From Xenorhabdus nematophila ATCC 19061 (GTDB lineage: Bacteria; Pseudomonadota; Gammaproteobacteria; Enterobacterales; Enterobacteriaceae): a DNA stretch of 64,000 bases. Where the stretch lies: positions 4,248,701 to 4,312,700 of the forward strand of contig NC_014228.1 of the NCBI RefSeq assembly GCF_000252955.1, given 5' to 3'. This document shows positions 29,528-38,856 of this stretch, in pieces (position 1 is the first letter of the stretch; every line of letters begins with the position of its first letter). The position numbers and the translations under genes were made by a program. A model generated the notes under the pieces. The model saw only the letters and a program-made list of their open reading frames with translations. It was not told the DNA's origin and did no database searches.

Positions 29528-29752
29528 AACTATTTATTGATTCGGATGATTGGAGATCAACATATTATCACGATGACAAAAATGTGTTTACTAAATAACC
29601 AGTTGAATTGAATGAAAAAGAAATGAATTTCAATGCAAAATAAGGATGGTTGAATTCGAAACTTTGAGAACTTTCAGGAAATATTTATGAGCGGGGAAAA
29701 ACGTTTATGGTGGGGCGGAAACATAACAGCCACTTTCATGGCGTCGCATGAA

Positions 29753-29779
29753 CAATGGCGATAAATTTTATCGCCATTG
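29753..29779 (-). terminator. Inverted repeat after glpD
   Basis: A perfect 13-base inverted repeat (CAATGGCGATAAA / TTTATCGCCATTG) begins 16 bases beyond the glpD stop. It lacks a long U-tract on the minus strand, so it is a probable hairpin terminator of moderate strength. The rest of 29528-29794 shows nothing else. Confidence 0.6.
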
Positions 29780-29794
29780 TTGACTCAGGTTAAA

Positions 29795-31300
29795 TCAGCC
29801 CTGTGGTTGAGCCGATTTGACGTTCTGTGCCAGCCAGTCAGCGACGCGCTGTTTCTGCTCATCAGTGAGCCACATACCCAGTTTAGTGCGGCGCCAGATA
29901 GCATCATCCAATTGTCTGACCCACTCGTGTTCAACCAGATAACGTAGTTCAGCTTCATACAGGCCATGACCAAAGAACTCGCCGAGATCGGTCAGGGCTT
30001 CAGCTCCTTTCAGGATGATTTGGCTGTGGCTGCCGTAAGTGCGGGCATAACGCAGTGCCATACCTTCTGGTAACCAGTTATAGCGCTGACGCAGCAGGCG
30101 GGCATAACCATCGCGGTCATAACCGTCCAGATCACCGCCCGGTAACTGGCCGGTTTTGGTCCATGCCTTGCCAGCATTTGGATAGTACTGTGCCAGTTTC
30201 TCCATAGCATGCTCAGCCAGCTTACGGTAAGTCGTCAGCTTGCCACCGAATACCGACAATAATGGCGTTTGTCCCTGTTCATCTTGTACATCCAGTGTGT
30301 AATCGCGGGTTATCGCTTGTGGTGAATCGGATTCATCATCACATAACGGGCGAACGCCAGAGTAAGTCCAGACAACATCATCGCGGCTAAGTTGTTTTTT
30401 GAAGTGATCGTTATAGACTTTCAACAAATAATCGATTTCTTTATCATCAATTTTAACGTCTTTCGGATCGCCTTGGTATTCAACATCAGTCGTACCGATG
30501 ATGGAAAAATCATTATTCCATGGAATGACAAATACGATGCGGTTATCTTCGTTTTGCAGAATATAAGACTGCGGCTCATCATGGACGCGGGGAACAACGA
30601 TATGGCTGCCTTTGATCAAACGGATACCATAAGGTGATTTCAATTGCAGTCCGTTATCGAAGAAGTTTTTCACCCACGGTCCGGTCGCGTTGACCAGGCC
30701 TTTCGCGCGCCATGTGTGGGTTTCCCCTGTGGTGAGATCTTCAGCCTCAACTACCCAGTAATCATTTTCACGATATGCTCGGGTGACTTGGGTACGGGTA
30801 CGCACTTCGCCACCGTGTTTTTGTACTTCCTGCGCGTTCAGCACAACCAGACGTGCATCATCAACCCAACAGTCGGAATATTCAAAGCCACGGGTGATGG
30901 AGGGTTTCAGTACTGAGTGTGCACCGAATTTCAGCCCCTTGCTGCCCGGTAAGCTAACACGTTTACCCAAGTTATCGTACAGGAACAGACCAATGCGGAT
31001 CATCCAGGCAGGACGCAGATGCGGTTGGTGTGGCAAACGAAAACGCATCGGGAATGCAATATGGGGAGCCAGTTTCAAGAGTACTTCACGTTCTGCCAGT
31101 GCTTCACTGACCAGACGGAATTCATAATGTTCCAGATAGCGTAAGCCACCGTGGATCAGCTTTGAACTGGCAGACGAAGTCGCGCTGGCCAAGTCTTGAC
31201 CTTCCAACAGCAGGACGGAAAGTCCCCGGCCAGCAGCATCTGCTGCAATACCAGCGCCGTTAATTCCGCCGCCGATGATAATCAAGTCTTTGGTTTCCAT
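29795..31300 (-). CDS. glpD: GlpD, aerobic glycerol-3-phosphate dehydrogenase
   Basis: Membrane-associated FAD enzyme that oxidises glycerol-3-phosphate to dihydroxyacetone phosphate and feeds electrons to quinone. 501 residues, identical in length to E. coli. The dinucleotide fold is at the N-terminus (LIIGGGINGAGIAADAAGRG), followed by the FAD/substrate segments SSKLIHGGLRYLEHYEFRLV, WTYSGVRPLCDD and LLSVFGGKLTTYRKLAEHAM. It lies downstream of and in tandem with glpR, with GlpR-like operators upstream. Confidence 0.97.
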   Translation of the reverse strand: METKDLIIIGGGINGAGIAADAAGRGLSVLLLEGQDLASATSSASSKLIHGGLRYLEHYEFRLVSEALAEREVLLKLAPHIAFPMRFRLPHQPHLRPAWMIRIGLFLYDNLGKRVSLPGSKGLKFGAHSVLKPSITRGFEYSDCWVDDARLVVLNAQEVQKHGGEVRTRTQVTRAYRENDYWVVEAEDLTTGETHTWRAKGLVNATGPWVKNFFDNGLQLKSPYGIRLIKGSHIVVPRVHDEPQSYILQNEDNRIVFVIPWNNDFSIIGTTDVEYQGDPKDVKIDDKEIDYLLKVYNDHFKKQLSRDDVVWTYSGVRPLCDDESDSPQAITRDYTLDVQDEQGQTPLLSVFGGKLTTYRKLAEHAMEKLAQYYPNAGKAWTKTGQLPGGDLDGYDRDGYARLLRQRYNWLPEGMALRYARTYGSHSQIILKGAEALTDLGEFFGHGLYEAELRYLVEHEWVRQLDDAIWRRTKLGMWLTDEQKQRVADWLAQNVKSAQPQG

Positions 31301-31314
31301 TGCATACCCTCTGA

Positions 31315-31355
31315 AAATGTTCGAAACAGTTCTTTAATGTTCGTTTTCGCTCATT
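31315..31355 (-). promoter_or_regulatory. Two GlpR-operator-like sites upstream of glpD
   Basis: AAAATGTTCGAAACAGTTCT (31315-31334) and AATGTTCGTTTTCGCTCATT (31336-31355) each resemble the GlpR operator, whose pattern is ATGTTCG-N4-CGAACAT. They lie 15-55 bases before the glpD start and imply repression by the adjacent GlpR. Confidence 0.55.
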
Positions 31356-31514
31356 GATTGTAATCAAAAATTCATCAAGCGCCAACTATTAACTCAGAAA
31401 AAACATCTTCACGTGATAGAGCTAACAGATTTTTATCATACACATAAGGTTAATAAGGATTTTACAGGATACAAATTTGAGCGGGAGATTGACGGGAAAG
31501 ATAACAGAAGGGAA

Positions 31515-31536
31515 CCCCACCCACATTCAGGTGGGG
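31515..31536 (-). terminator. Stem-loop after glpR
   Basis: CCCCACC (31515-31521) pairs with GGTGGGG (31530-31536) 23 bases after the glpR stop. The minus-strand tail is only mildly U-rich. Probable terminator of the glpE-G-R transcript. Confidence 0.5.
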
Positions 31537-31558
31537 AATACTGATGAACAACAGTTGA

Positions 31559-32317
31559 TTAGCACAGTTCCAGCTTGACGCTATATTGCTCAATGATTTT
31601 CTGGATATTCGGTGGCGGGGCTTTATCGGTGAACAAGAAATCAATCAGGTTCATATTGCCGAGATTCACCATGGCGCTGCGGCCAAATTTTGAATGATCA
31701 GCTACTAACATGACACAACGGGAGTTTTCGATAATGGCACGTTTGGTACGGACTTCATGATAATCGAATTCCAGCAGGGAACCATCGCTATCAATACCAC
31801 TGATCCCAAGAATGCCAAAATCAAGGCGGAATTGGGAGATGAAATCCAGTGTTGCTTCACCGATGATGCCACCATCACGGGTGCGAACCTCACCTCCCGC
31901 CAAAATCAGACGGAAGTCTTCTTTACCCATAAATAATGTTGCGACGTTAAGGTTATTGGTAACAATCCGTAAATCGCGATGGTTTAGCAGTGCATGAGCC
32001 ACCGCTTCTGGCGTTGTGCCGATATCAATGAACAAAGTTGCACCGTTTGGGATTTGCGTGGCAACTTGCTGCGCAATCCGGGCTTTTTCATCTGACCACA
32101 TGATTTTACGATCATGATAGGCGGTATTAACCGAGCTGGAAGGTAATGCGGCGCCGCCGTGATGACGTTGAATTTTATTTTTATCTGCCAGATCATTTAA
32201 ATCACGTCGAATGGTTTGCGGGCTGACATCAAAATGCTCAACCAGCTCTTCAGTGCTGACATAACCTTGAAGACGCACCAGCTCGATTATTGCATCATGT
32301 CGCTGAGTTTGCTTCAC
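31559..32317 (-). CDS. glpR: GlpR, glycerol-3-phosphate regulon repressor (DeoR family)
   Basis: DeoR-family repressor that is released from DNA by glycerol-3-phosphate. 252 residues as in E. coli. The helix-turn-helix is STEELVEHFDVSPQTIRRDL. The effector domain has the sugar-isomerase-like fold with TLFIDIGTTPEAVAHALL, GGEVRTRDGGIIGEATL and VADHSKFGRSAMV. It lies downstream of glpG after a 154-base gap holding a dispersed repeat. Confidence 0.95.
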   Translation of the reverse strand: MKQTQRHDAIIELVRLQGYVSTEELVEHFDVSPQTIRRDLNDLADKNKIQRHHGGAALPSSSVNTAYHDRKIMWSDEKARIAQQVATQIPNGATLFIDIGTTPEAVAHALLNHRDLRIVTNNLNVATLFMGKEDFRLILAGGEVRTRDGGIIGEATLDFISQFRLDFGILGISGIDSDGSLLEFDYHEVRTKRAIIENSRCVMLVADHSKFGRSAMVNLGNMNLIDFLFTDKAPPPNIQKIIEQYSVKLELC

Positions 32318-32348
32318 AAAATTCCCCTAATGGTTTGCATAGATGGAT

Positions 32349-32460
32349 TATACTCCCTTCATCTTTCAAGTCGTTGCTTTGGTAGTACGCTCAATTATCT
32401 CAGTGACACAAGCCGCTATGTTCCTGAGGATATGCTGCAACCCGAAATTCATTGGGTACA
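32349..32460. repeat. Dispersed palindromic repeat, copy c (long form)
   Basis: 112 bases from TATACTCCCTTCATCTTTCA to CCGAAATTCATTGGGTACA. The ends match copy a, with a longer middle (AATTATCTCAGTGACACAAG). It fills the glpG-glpR gap. Confidence 0.75.
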
Positions 32461-32471
32461 GTTGACCAAAA

Positions 32472-33320
32472 TCATTTGGAATATTCTTGATTTTTTTGTT
32501 TACGTAAATTATCCCATAGGCCCATGAATAACCCGATGATTAATCCTGAAACGTGGGCGGCATTGGCGATGTTTAACGGAAATACATCGAAATAACCCAC
32601 CAATAACCAGATGACAGTGATAGCGATCAACCCTCTGGGCACACTGATTCCTCGCTTGGGTGAGAGTTCACCTGTCAGCCAAACATACCCAATCAGTGCG
32701 TAGACGACCCCAGAAAGCCCACCGAAATGAGAACCACTGAACAATGATTGTGCCCAACCACTGAAAAATGCAGATACTATCGTGATTTCAAAGAGTTTTC
32801 CGGCACTCATCTTCCTCTCTACCTGACTGCCGAGATACCACCACAACACGAGATTAAAGAGAAGATGTGTCAGGGAAAAATGCAACACAGCATGGCTGAC
32901 CCAACGCCATAATTCCAGATATTGGTCATTGTTAGGCCATGCCAGCCAATTCATGACATCAGGCGTGCCGGCAATCTGTATCCAGAAGTAAACCAGGATA
33001 CAAATTGCTGTCATGGAAATGGTCAGGGGGCCAGACTGGCTTCGGAGGGTACTCCAGTTCAGGTTATTGCGATATTTAAACAGGATGTCTGATTTGCCCG
33101 TTTGCCAGCTGGCTGCCTGATAGCGTTCATGAAGTGGATCACGGATAAAGTAACGCAGTTCCTGTTCAACCAGATTTAGCTGGCTATCATCTTTCAGCCA
33201 TAGTTCAACCAGGGATGGTTCATCGGTGGGGCGCATGATCAAATGAACGCTTTGCATTGCCATATAATCAATAAAGGCCTGAGCCAGTCGAGGGTTGGAT
33301 ATAGAGGTTATATGGATCAT
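32472..33320 (-). CDS. glpG: GlpG, rhomboid intramembrane serine protease
   Basis: Inner-membrane protease that cuts transmembrane segments. 282 residues with a soluble N-terminal domain of about 85 residues and six membrane helices. The catalytic pair is Ser203 in [13 protein letters not shown] and His256 in [13 protein letters not shown]. The loop-1 motif [19 protein letters not shown] is also present. It sits between glpE and glpR as in E. coli. Confidence 0.97.
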   Translation of the reverse strand: MIHITSISNPRLAQAFIDYMAMQSVHLIMRPTDEPSLVELWLKDDSQLNLVEQELRYFIRDPLHERYQAASWQTGKSDILFKYRNNLNWSTLRSQSGPLTISMTAICILVYFWIQIAGTPDVMNWLAWPNNDQYLELWRWVSHAVLHFSLTHLLFNLVLWWYLGSQVERKMSAGKLFEITIVSAFFSGWAQSLFSGSHFGGLSGVVYALIGYVWLTGELSPKRGISVPRGLIAITVIWLLVGYFDVFPLNIANAAHVSGLIIGLFMGLWDNLRKQKNQEYSK

Positions 33321-33402
33321 TGCTCGTCTTATCTCTGCCTTAAGTTGAAGTGAATCGCACAGGGACTAACCGGCTTGAAATTAGTCTTCGTGCGCTAAAG
33401 AT

Positions 33403-33726
33403 TCATAGGGTACGGACGGCCTGAGGATAGTTCTTTTGCCAGACATCAAAACCACCATTGACACTGTAAACGGTCTCAAAACCCATATTGATGAGATATT
33501 GCGCTGCCCCCTGGCTGCTATGGCCGTGATAGCACATCACCATAACGGGTCGGTCAAAATCCGCTTCCTGCAAGAAGTTATTGAGTGTCTCATTGGTGAG
33601 GTGAAATGCGTCTGTTACATGCCCGGTACGGAAACTCTGCGGATCACGGATATCAACCATGACAGCGGTTTTTTCGAGCCAATACTGGTAAGCCTGATCA
33701 GGGTTTATTGTTTGAAAATGGTCCAT
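33403..33726 (-). CDS. glpE: GlpE, thiosulfate sulfurtransferase (rhodanese)
   Basis: A single-domain rhodanese of 107 residues that transfers sulfur from thiosulfate to cyanide or thiols such as thioredoxin. The active-site loop is [20 protein letters not shown] with the catalytic Cys65, the same position as in E. coli. First gene of the glpE-G-R group. Confidence 0.96.
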   Translation of the reverse strand: MDHFQTINPDQAYQYWLEKTAVMVDIRDPQSFRTGHVTDAFHLTNETLNNFLQEADFDRPVMVMCYHGHSSQGAAQYLINMGFETVYSVNGGFDVWQKNYPQAVRTL

Positions 33727-33801
33727 AAATACTCAACGTAATTTCTAAAATTTTCGTTTCCAATATATTCATTTCTTCATAGTCGTCTGGTACGACCTGA
33801 C

Positions 33802-33831
33802 CGCCTTTCCAAGATTTGCATTGGAAAGGCG
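33802..33831 (-). terminator. Strong hairpin downstream of nfuA
   Basis: A perfect 11-base stem (CGCCTTTCCAA / TTGGAAAGGCG) with an eight-base loop lies 61 bases after the nfuA stop. It has no U-tract, so it may act as a transcript end or stabiliser. A 60-codon minus-strand frame across it (33698-33880) is rejected. Confidence 0.5.
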
Positions 33832-33892
33832 TTGAAATACAGAGAGAAAATGTCAGAAACAGAAAAACGGTTAACAACAAGAATCAAAAAAA

Positions 33893-34468
33893 TCAGTAAT
33901 AAGAGTGTTCACCACGTTGGTGTTCAGTCAGGTCTTTCACGCCGGTCAATTCAGGGAACACCTGTAGCAATTGTTTTTCAATCCCTTCTTTCAGCGTGAC
34001 ATCGACCATTGAACAGCCGTTGCATCCACCGCCGAATTGCAGAATGGCATAACCTTCATCGGTGATCTCCATCAGGCTGACGCGACCGCCATGCCCTGCC
34101 AGCTGCGGATTGATCTGTGATTGCAGGACATATTCGACGCGATCAATTAACGGAGCATCGTCATCCACTTTACGCATCTTGGCATTGGGGGCTTTCAGAG
34201 TCAGCTGGGAGCCAAGTTGGTCGGTGACAAAATCAATCACGGCTTCTTCCAGAAAAGGCGCACTGACTTCATCAACATAGGCGGAAAGTTGGTCAAACTT
34301 GAGTTCGGTATCCGTGGCTTCAACAGCATCTGGTGGGCAATAGGAAACGCCGCATTCAGCGGTTGGTGTTCCTGGATTAATGACAAAAACACGGATTTGT
34401 GTACCCGGTTCTTGATTTGCCAGTAGCTTGGCAAAGTGTGCTTGCGCTGCTTCAGTAATATTAATCAT
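33893..34468 (-). CDS. nfuA: NfuA, Fe-S cluster carrier
   Basis: Homodimeric carrier that passes 4Fe-4S clusters to apo-enzymes, important under oxidative stress and iron limitation. 191 residues: an N-terminal degenerate A-type domain ([20 protein letters not shown]) and a C-terminal Nfu domain with the cluster motif [13 protein letters not shown] (Cys149 and Cys152). It neighbours gntX as in E. coli. Confidence 0.97.
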   Translation of the reverse strand: MINITEAAQAHFAKLLANQEPGTQIRVFVINPGTPTAECGVSYCPPDAVEATDTELKFDQLSAYVDEVSAPFLEEAVIDFVTDQLGSQLTLKAPNAKMRKVDDDAPLIDRVEYVLQSQINPQLAGHGGRVSLMEITDEGYAILQFGGGCNGCSMVDVTLKEGIEKQLLQVFPELTGVKDLTEHQRGEHSYY

Positions 34469-34527
34469 GTCATTTGCTCAATAGTTGACTGTTCTAGTTG
34501 GTTATAATACGCCCATTTATAAAGGAA

Positions 34528-35211
34528 CTACAAGGTTCGGCATATAGCCCACGCCTGTACGGAACGGGCACCCGCACGAATTAACAATTGTGAGGTCTCA
34601 TGCAGCGTTGTGCCCGTAGTGATCACATCGTCGAAAATCGCGACATGTTGATCAACAAAATTGCCCCGTAATTGGAAGGCATGCTTAAGATTGGTTTTCC
34701 TCTGGGTGGCAGATAAACCCCGTTGCGTGAGTGTAGCACGTGAGCGTTGCAAAAGATCGGGTTGATGGGGGCATTGCAGCCAGTGCGACAAGGAGCCAGT
34801 CATTAACTCAATGTGGTCGAATCCCCGTTGCCAGCGTTTTTTTCTGTGCAGAGGAATGCCCAGTATGTGATGCGGTTTATGCCAGCGGCCTTCCCGATAA
34901 CCTTGCAGCCAATGCAGCAGGAACAGGCGGGCCAGCACTGGCGCGAGTTGGGGAGTTGAGTGATATTTATATCGCCGGATAAGCTGGCTTAATGGAGGCG
35001 CGTAATCCGTAATGGCGATCAAATGCTGCCACGGAGGCGGATTTTTCAGGCAGCGTCCACAAGGCACATCTCTTGACTGTGAAGGCAGGGCGCAGCGGGG
35101 ACAGACAGATTGCAGCCGTTTTAAGTACCGATAACAAACGTGGCAGATCCCATGATGGGCGAAATACAGATTTTGATGGCATAGCCAACAGTATCCAACC
35201 ATTGTTAGCAT
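34528..35211 (-). CDS. gntX: GntX (ComF-like), phosphoribosyltransferase-fold protein
   Basis: Cytoplasmic protein of the ComF/amidophosphoribosyltransferase family, implicated in DNA and gluconate use in E. coli. I start it at the ATG at 35211 (MLTMVGYCWLCHQNLYFAHH), with AAGGAAGA upstream, giving 227 residues exactly as in E. coli. The longer frame extends backwards over bioH and is a shadow. N-terminal zinc-finger cysteines (CWLC, CHVC, CPRC, CGRC) and the PRPP-loop HVAIFDDVITTGTTLHETSQ are visible. Divergent from bioH. Confidence 0.93.
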   Translation of the reverse strand: MLTMVGYCWLCHQNLYFAHHGICHVCYRYLKRLQSVCPRCALPSQSRDVPCGRCLKNPPPWQHLIAITDYAPPLSQLIRRYKYHSTPQLAPVLARLFLLHWLQGYREGRWHKPHHILGIPLHRKKRWQRGFDHIELMTGSLSHWLQCPHQPDLLQRSRATLTQRGLSATQRKTNLKHAFQLRGNFVDQHVAIFDDVITTGTTLHETSQLLIRAGARSVQAWAICRTL

Positions 35212-35249
35212 AGTTTTCTTCCTTGGTGATAAATAAGGTGAGGGTAACA

Positions 35250-36026
35250 ATGGAACAGTTGTTTTGGCAGACAATCGGTGATGCACCTTGCGATCTTGTG
35301 ATGTTGCACGGATGGGGATTGAATGCAGAGGTTTGGCATTCCGTGGAAAAGCGATTGGCTTCGCATTTTCGTTTGCACTTGGTGGATTTACCCGGATATG
35401 GGCGCAGTCAATCATATTCGGCCATGTCACTGGAGGAAATGGCAGATACGGTGTGGCAGCAAGCACCGGAAAATGCCCTGTGGCTGGGATGGTCTCTGGG
35501 GGGATTGGTTGCCAGCCGGATTGCACTGGATCACCCGGAAAACGTTGCAGGTCTGGTGACCGTGGCGTCTTCACCAAAATTCAGTGCGGATGCGGATTGG
35601 CCGGGCATTAAACCTGAGGTATTGAGTGCCTTTGAGTACCAATTGAGTGCTGATTTTCAGAAGACAGTCGAACGTTTTCTGGCATTGCAGACACTGGGAA
35701 CAGAAAGTGCCCGTCAGGATGCCCGTATATTGAAATCAGTCATACTGAATCAGCCGATGCCATCGGTAGAGGTACTTAATGCGGGCTTGGAAATTCTGCG
35801 CACTGATGATTTAAGAACTGAATTATCGCAACTGCGATTACCTTTCCTGCGTATTTATGGCTATCTTGATGGACTTGTACCCCGCAGGATTATGGAACGG
35901 CTTGATAATGAATGGCCGGAGACACATTCCGTTATTATGCGTCATGCGGCCCATGCGCCTTTTATTTCTCATCCTGATGAGTTTATCGAAGTATTAACGA
36001 ATTTTACTGCCAGTATGAGAAGATAA
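35250..36026 (+). CDS. bioH: BioH, pimeloyl-ACP methyl ester carboxylesterase
   Basis: Alpha/beta hydrolase that demethylates pimeloyl-ACP methyl ester, releasing pimeloyl-ACP for biotin synthesis. I start it at the ATG at 35250 ([20 protein letters not shown]), with AGGGTAACA upstream, giving 258 residues. The nucleophile is Ser82 in [11 protein letters not shown], the same position as in E. coli, and the His is in [14 protein letters not shown] longer frame from 35223 lacks a better site. Divergently transcribed from gntX, 38 bases between the two starts. Confidence 0.95.
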   Translation: MEQLFWQTIGDAPCDLVMLHGWGLNAEVWHSVEKRLASHFRLHLVDLPGYGRSQSYSAMSLEEMADTVWQQAPENALWLGWSLGGLVASRIALDHPENVAGLVTVASSPKFSADADWPGIKPEVLSAFEYQLSADFQKTVERFLALQTLGTESARQDARILKSVILNQPMPSVEVLNAGLEILRTDDLRTELSQLRLPFLRIYGYLDGLVPRRIMERLDNEWPETHSVIMRHAAHAPFISHPDEFIEVLTNFTASMRR

Positions 36027-36053
36027 TTGCGAGTCAGTATTTATAAGATTAAA

Positions 36054-36083
36054 TTACCCATAACCTTAAACTGTTATGGGTAA
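36054..36083. terminator. Stem-loop between convergent bioH and the OsmC gene
   Basis: A perfect 11-base stem (TTACCCATAAC / GTTATGGGTAA) with an eight-base loop lies between the two stop codons. It could end both transcripts, although U-tracts are weak on both sides. Confidence 0.6.
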
Positions 36084-36092
36084 TGAGCGAAT

Positions 36093-36536
36093 TTATTTCT
36101 CAATATAGATTTCAGTGACAATGTCTGGCGTATTGACGATTGTATCGAGGATAGGGCAGTTGCGTTCGACGAAATCAACAAAATCTTGTATTTCTTGTTC
36201 AGTGTTGTCGGCTTTTATATAAAATTTGGATGTGATTTTGGAAAAGCCTATTTTGGCATTTTTATTTATACCCTTTAGTCCGTCGAGATCCAGCTCACCT
36301 TCTAGTTTTATTTTGATATCGATAAGATTTATTTTATGTGCCTTGGCAAAACTTTTCGCTACCATACTCTGACAGGCGCCGAAAGCGGAAAGTAATGCTT
36401 CTACCGGGGTCATTGCTTCATTTTTCCCTCCCAGGCGTTCTGGCTCGTCCAGATGGAAGGAAAAGTCCCGTGAGGAACATTTCATTTTCAGAGTCCCCAC
36501 GGATTCTACAGTTGCAGTAAATAATTCTTTAGACAT
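36093..36536 (-). CDS. OsmC-family protein (organic peroxide or thiol-peroxidase fold)
   Basis: A 147-residue cytoplasmic OsmC/Ohr-fold protein. The two redox cysteines are present: LLSAFGACQSMVAKSFAKAH near residue 54 and VERNCPILDTIVN near 129. The family reduces organic hydroperoxides with a lipoyl or thiol partner. This subgroup is uncharacterised. The start ATG (MSKELFTATVESVGTLKMKC) lies next to AAGGATACTA. Monocistronic. Confidence 0.8.
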   Translation of the reverse strand: MSKELFTATVESVGTLKMKCSSRDFSFHLDEPERLGGKNEAMTPVEALLSAFGACQSMVAKSFAKAHKINLIDIKIKLEGELDLDGLKGINKNAKIGFSKITSKFYIKADNTEQEIQDFVDFVERNCPILDTIVNTPDIVTEIYIEK

Positions 36537-36925
36537 ATTAGTATCCTTAGGTTATTAATTATGATAGATATACAAATAATATAATAAAGAACGGTTTTTA
36601 TTTTTCATTTTTAATGAAACTAATGAAATTTAGTGCCAGATGATAACGTGAATGACATTAAAATATGGCGTCGGGTTATTCCGAGAAATAATTTCACAAG
36701 GTTAATAAGATGAATTTTTTATATAAGTCTTAGTTTTGATATCCCCTTTAGTAAATTATTAGTCTAGTGATATTACTATTTATCATTAAATGTGGGAATT
36801 AAATAGCTGTTTATTTTCCCACTGTTGTTGGTTGAATCTATCTCGGTTGAGAGATTAATGTAGGTACGATTGCAAGTTAAGGCAGACTACATTCACTCAC
36901 TGCTTAGTTGATAAGGATTGAGGTT
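36537..36925. other. AT-rich spacer
   Basis: About 390 bases with no credible gene. Its last part carries an AAGGATTGAGG ribosome-binding site serving the interrupted ORF at 36926. Promoters for the OsmC gene and for that ORF must lie here. Confidence 0.4.
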
Positions 36926-36983
36926 ATGCTATCAAATGTTTCGGTTGTGCCTAAGTTTATCGAACAATTTAAATATACTACTA

Positions 36984-37828
36984 GATAGTGTCGTCATAAG
37001 TAATTTTATGTGATAATAAGATTTGTATTCCATAAATAGAGCGACTTAACCATGAGCGCACCAGCATACCGCCGTCACGATATCTCCGATCATGTTTGGA
37101 ATTTACTTGAGCCCTACTTACCCGGTCGAAAGGGAGCCTAGGGACGTGTTGCTGACGATAACTGGTTATTTATCAATGCCGTATTTTGGATTTTACGAAC
37201 AGGGGCACCCTGGCGAGATTTACCGCCCGATTACGGTGACTGGAAAAATACGCATCGCCGTTTTTGCCGGTGACGGGACAAAGGCATATGGGAAGGGTTA
37301 CTCGAACAATTCATCACTGAACCCGATTTTGAGTGGTTAATGATTGATGCCAGCCACATTAAAATTCATCCCCATGCAGCCGGTACTAAAGGGGGGAATC
37401 AAGATATGGGGCGCACAAAAGGGGGCTCAACTCAAAGATACATTTGGCCGTGGATGCGCATGGTATGCCGCTCAGAGCAATGATTACAAGCGCTACCACA
37501 GCGGATTGTTCACAAGCTGAGTACTTGATTGAAGGGTTCGATGCAGAGCATTTATTAGCGGATAGAGGCTATGACAGTGATGCCATCGCTGAGCAAGCGA
37601 AAAATCAAGGTATGGAGGTACAAATTCCGAACCGTAAAAATCGCAAAGCGCAACGAAAAGATGATCGCGAGCTCTATCGACTCAGGCATTTGGTTGAAAA
37701 TGCCTTTCTCCATTTGAAGCGCTGGCGTGGTATAGCGACCCGTTATGCCAAAAATAGGGCATCGTTTCTTGCCGCAGTCCAAATCCGCTGCCTCGCTCTT
37801 TGGCTGAGAATCTCATGACGACACTATC
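36984..37828 (+). mobile_element. IS5-family insertion sequence, copy 2 (845 bases)
   Basis: Ends GATAGTGTCGTCAT and ATGACGACACTATC, flanked on both sides by TA, the expected two-base target duplication for this group. It is nearly identical to copy 1 (19440-20264) but keeps the 20 bases missing there. It interrupts a 41-codon reading frame (36926-37898). Confidence 0.95.
37052..37818 (+). pseudogene. IS5-family transposase of copy 2, two nonsense codons
   Basis: The first frame begins MSAPAYRRHDISDHVWNLL at 37052. It is broken by TAG at 37139-37141 and TGA at 37271-37273, where copy 1 has TGG codons. The second frame (LAVDAHGMPLRAMITSATTA to LALWLRIS) is intact and is joined through an AAAAGGGGG slip site in this family. 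Neither copy in the window can make a full transposase. A complete copy elsewhere would be needed for movement. Confidence 0.88.
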
Positions 37829-37898
37829 TAAAGAGTTAAAGAACAATATTGATATTTTATGTTCAAATATTAATCAACGTATGCTTGCGCCCTGCTAA

Positions 37899-38266
37899 AA
37901 ACGATTAGTAAATCACGTTAGCAATCATTTTCTTCATTTATTATATGTTGACCATATTTTTCTATTTGAAATCAAAAAAATCGCGAGTACAATTATTATA
38001 CTTTTTCTTCATCCTGAGTATTGATACATCGTACTTTTGATGTGGCGTTGTCTTCACAATTCAAGATATACCTTCATGACATATGATAAACGCTAAAAAT
38101 ATCAGGCTGCGCTTGAAAGTCTGAGGGCATTTTCATCTTATTTATTAAAATCATGATTTGGGGATGAACTAAAATCGATGTGATAATTTTTTAGTAGTGA
38201 GTTGATTTTCAAGGTTAAATTTCCAAGGTTGTTTTCTCATATCAGACTTGAATATGAAGGGAGGGA
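37899..38266. other. AT-rich spacer before the orphan membrane protein
   Basis: About 370 bases, low-complexity and AT-rich, with no gene. The final bases carry a very strong ribosome-binding site (GAAGGGAGGGA) for the next ORF. Confidence 0.4.
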
Positions 38267-38803
38267 ATGATGTTTTTCCATGTGGTCAACAAAAATAATA
38301 TTATTATATTCGCATTGCTGTTGGGCGTTGCTATTCTATTTTTATCTTTTAATAACAGTCAATTGGGTATTATTCATTATGCCGATAAGCATTGCCAGAA
38401 AAATACGGCTTGCTTGATTGATGTAAGCCGGATTACGCCTTTTGACTGGGATAAGATGTATATCATCGATAAAGGAATGAGGCGCGAAGATATTGAGAAT
38501 ATTATCGGTGCAGCCTTTAATAAGAAGGCCAGTCTTTTTTATAAAATTATTTTTGTCAGGAATAAAAAGGTCGTTTATTCAGATGAATATCATCCTTCGG
38601 ATGATGCTCACGGGAAAAAGTTTATTAAGCCTGATTTTTATTATCCTCATGATAAAGAAGGAAATTACTTTAGCCACTATGCGATCTCTAAAGATAATTC
38701 CATTCTTTCAGTCAAGATTGAAAATGAGCCACTTTTGAGTGACAAAGTTTACTACAAGATTTCTCCTTCTAATGCACAGCAAGTCAGGGGGAAAAATTTG
38801 TAA
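38267..38803 (+). CDS. Hypothetical membrane-anchored protein
   Basis: A 178-residue protein with a single N-terminal hydrophobic helix (about residues 10-28, NIIIFALLLGVAILFLSF) and an extracytoplasmic domain. It carries the motif CLIDVSRITPFDWDKMYIID, a segment I have seen in small uncharacterised secreted or lipoprotein-like proteins, but I do not recognise a named family. There is a very good ribosome-binding site, a strong terminator 54 bases after the stop and no operon partner. The intact frame suggests it is functional. Role unknown. Confidence 0.7.
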   Translation: MMFFHVVNKNNIIIFALLLGVAILFLSFNNSQLGIIHYADKHCQKNTACLIDVSRITPFDWDKMYIIDKGMRREDIENIIGAAFNKKASLFYKIIFVRNKKVVYSDEYHPSDDAHGKKFIKPDFYYPHDKEGNYFSHYAISKDNSILSVKIENEPLLSDKVYYKISPSNAQQVRGKNL

Positions 38804-38856
38804 ACAATTTCTCTCGTTTCGGTCGGGAAAATGAGCCATTAAGGGTACAAGATTGA

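Larger units (their letters stand above)
36926..37898 (+). pseudogene. 41-codon ORF split by IS5-family copy 2
   Basis: The ATG at 36926 has a good ribosome-binding site (AAGGATTGAGGTT). Reading gives MLSNVSVVPKFIEQFKYTT, then the IS element. Removing the IS and one TA of the target duplication restores an open frame that continues KELKNNIDILCSNINQRMLA then PC, with a stop at 37896-37898. This gives one 41-residue peptide with two Cys residues. The exact restoration of frame argues that it was a real gene or was at least open when the IS arrived. The function is unknown. Confidence 0.55.

Noticed and set aside
33698-33880. 60-codon minus-strand frame between glpE and nfuA
   Set aside because: It overlaps the glpE start and a hairpin. 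The hydrophobic start is probably by chance.
35212-35577. N-terminal extension of gntX over bioH
   Set aside because: The extension is antisense to bioH and unlike the GntX family. The ATG at 35211 has the ribosome-binding site and the right length.
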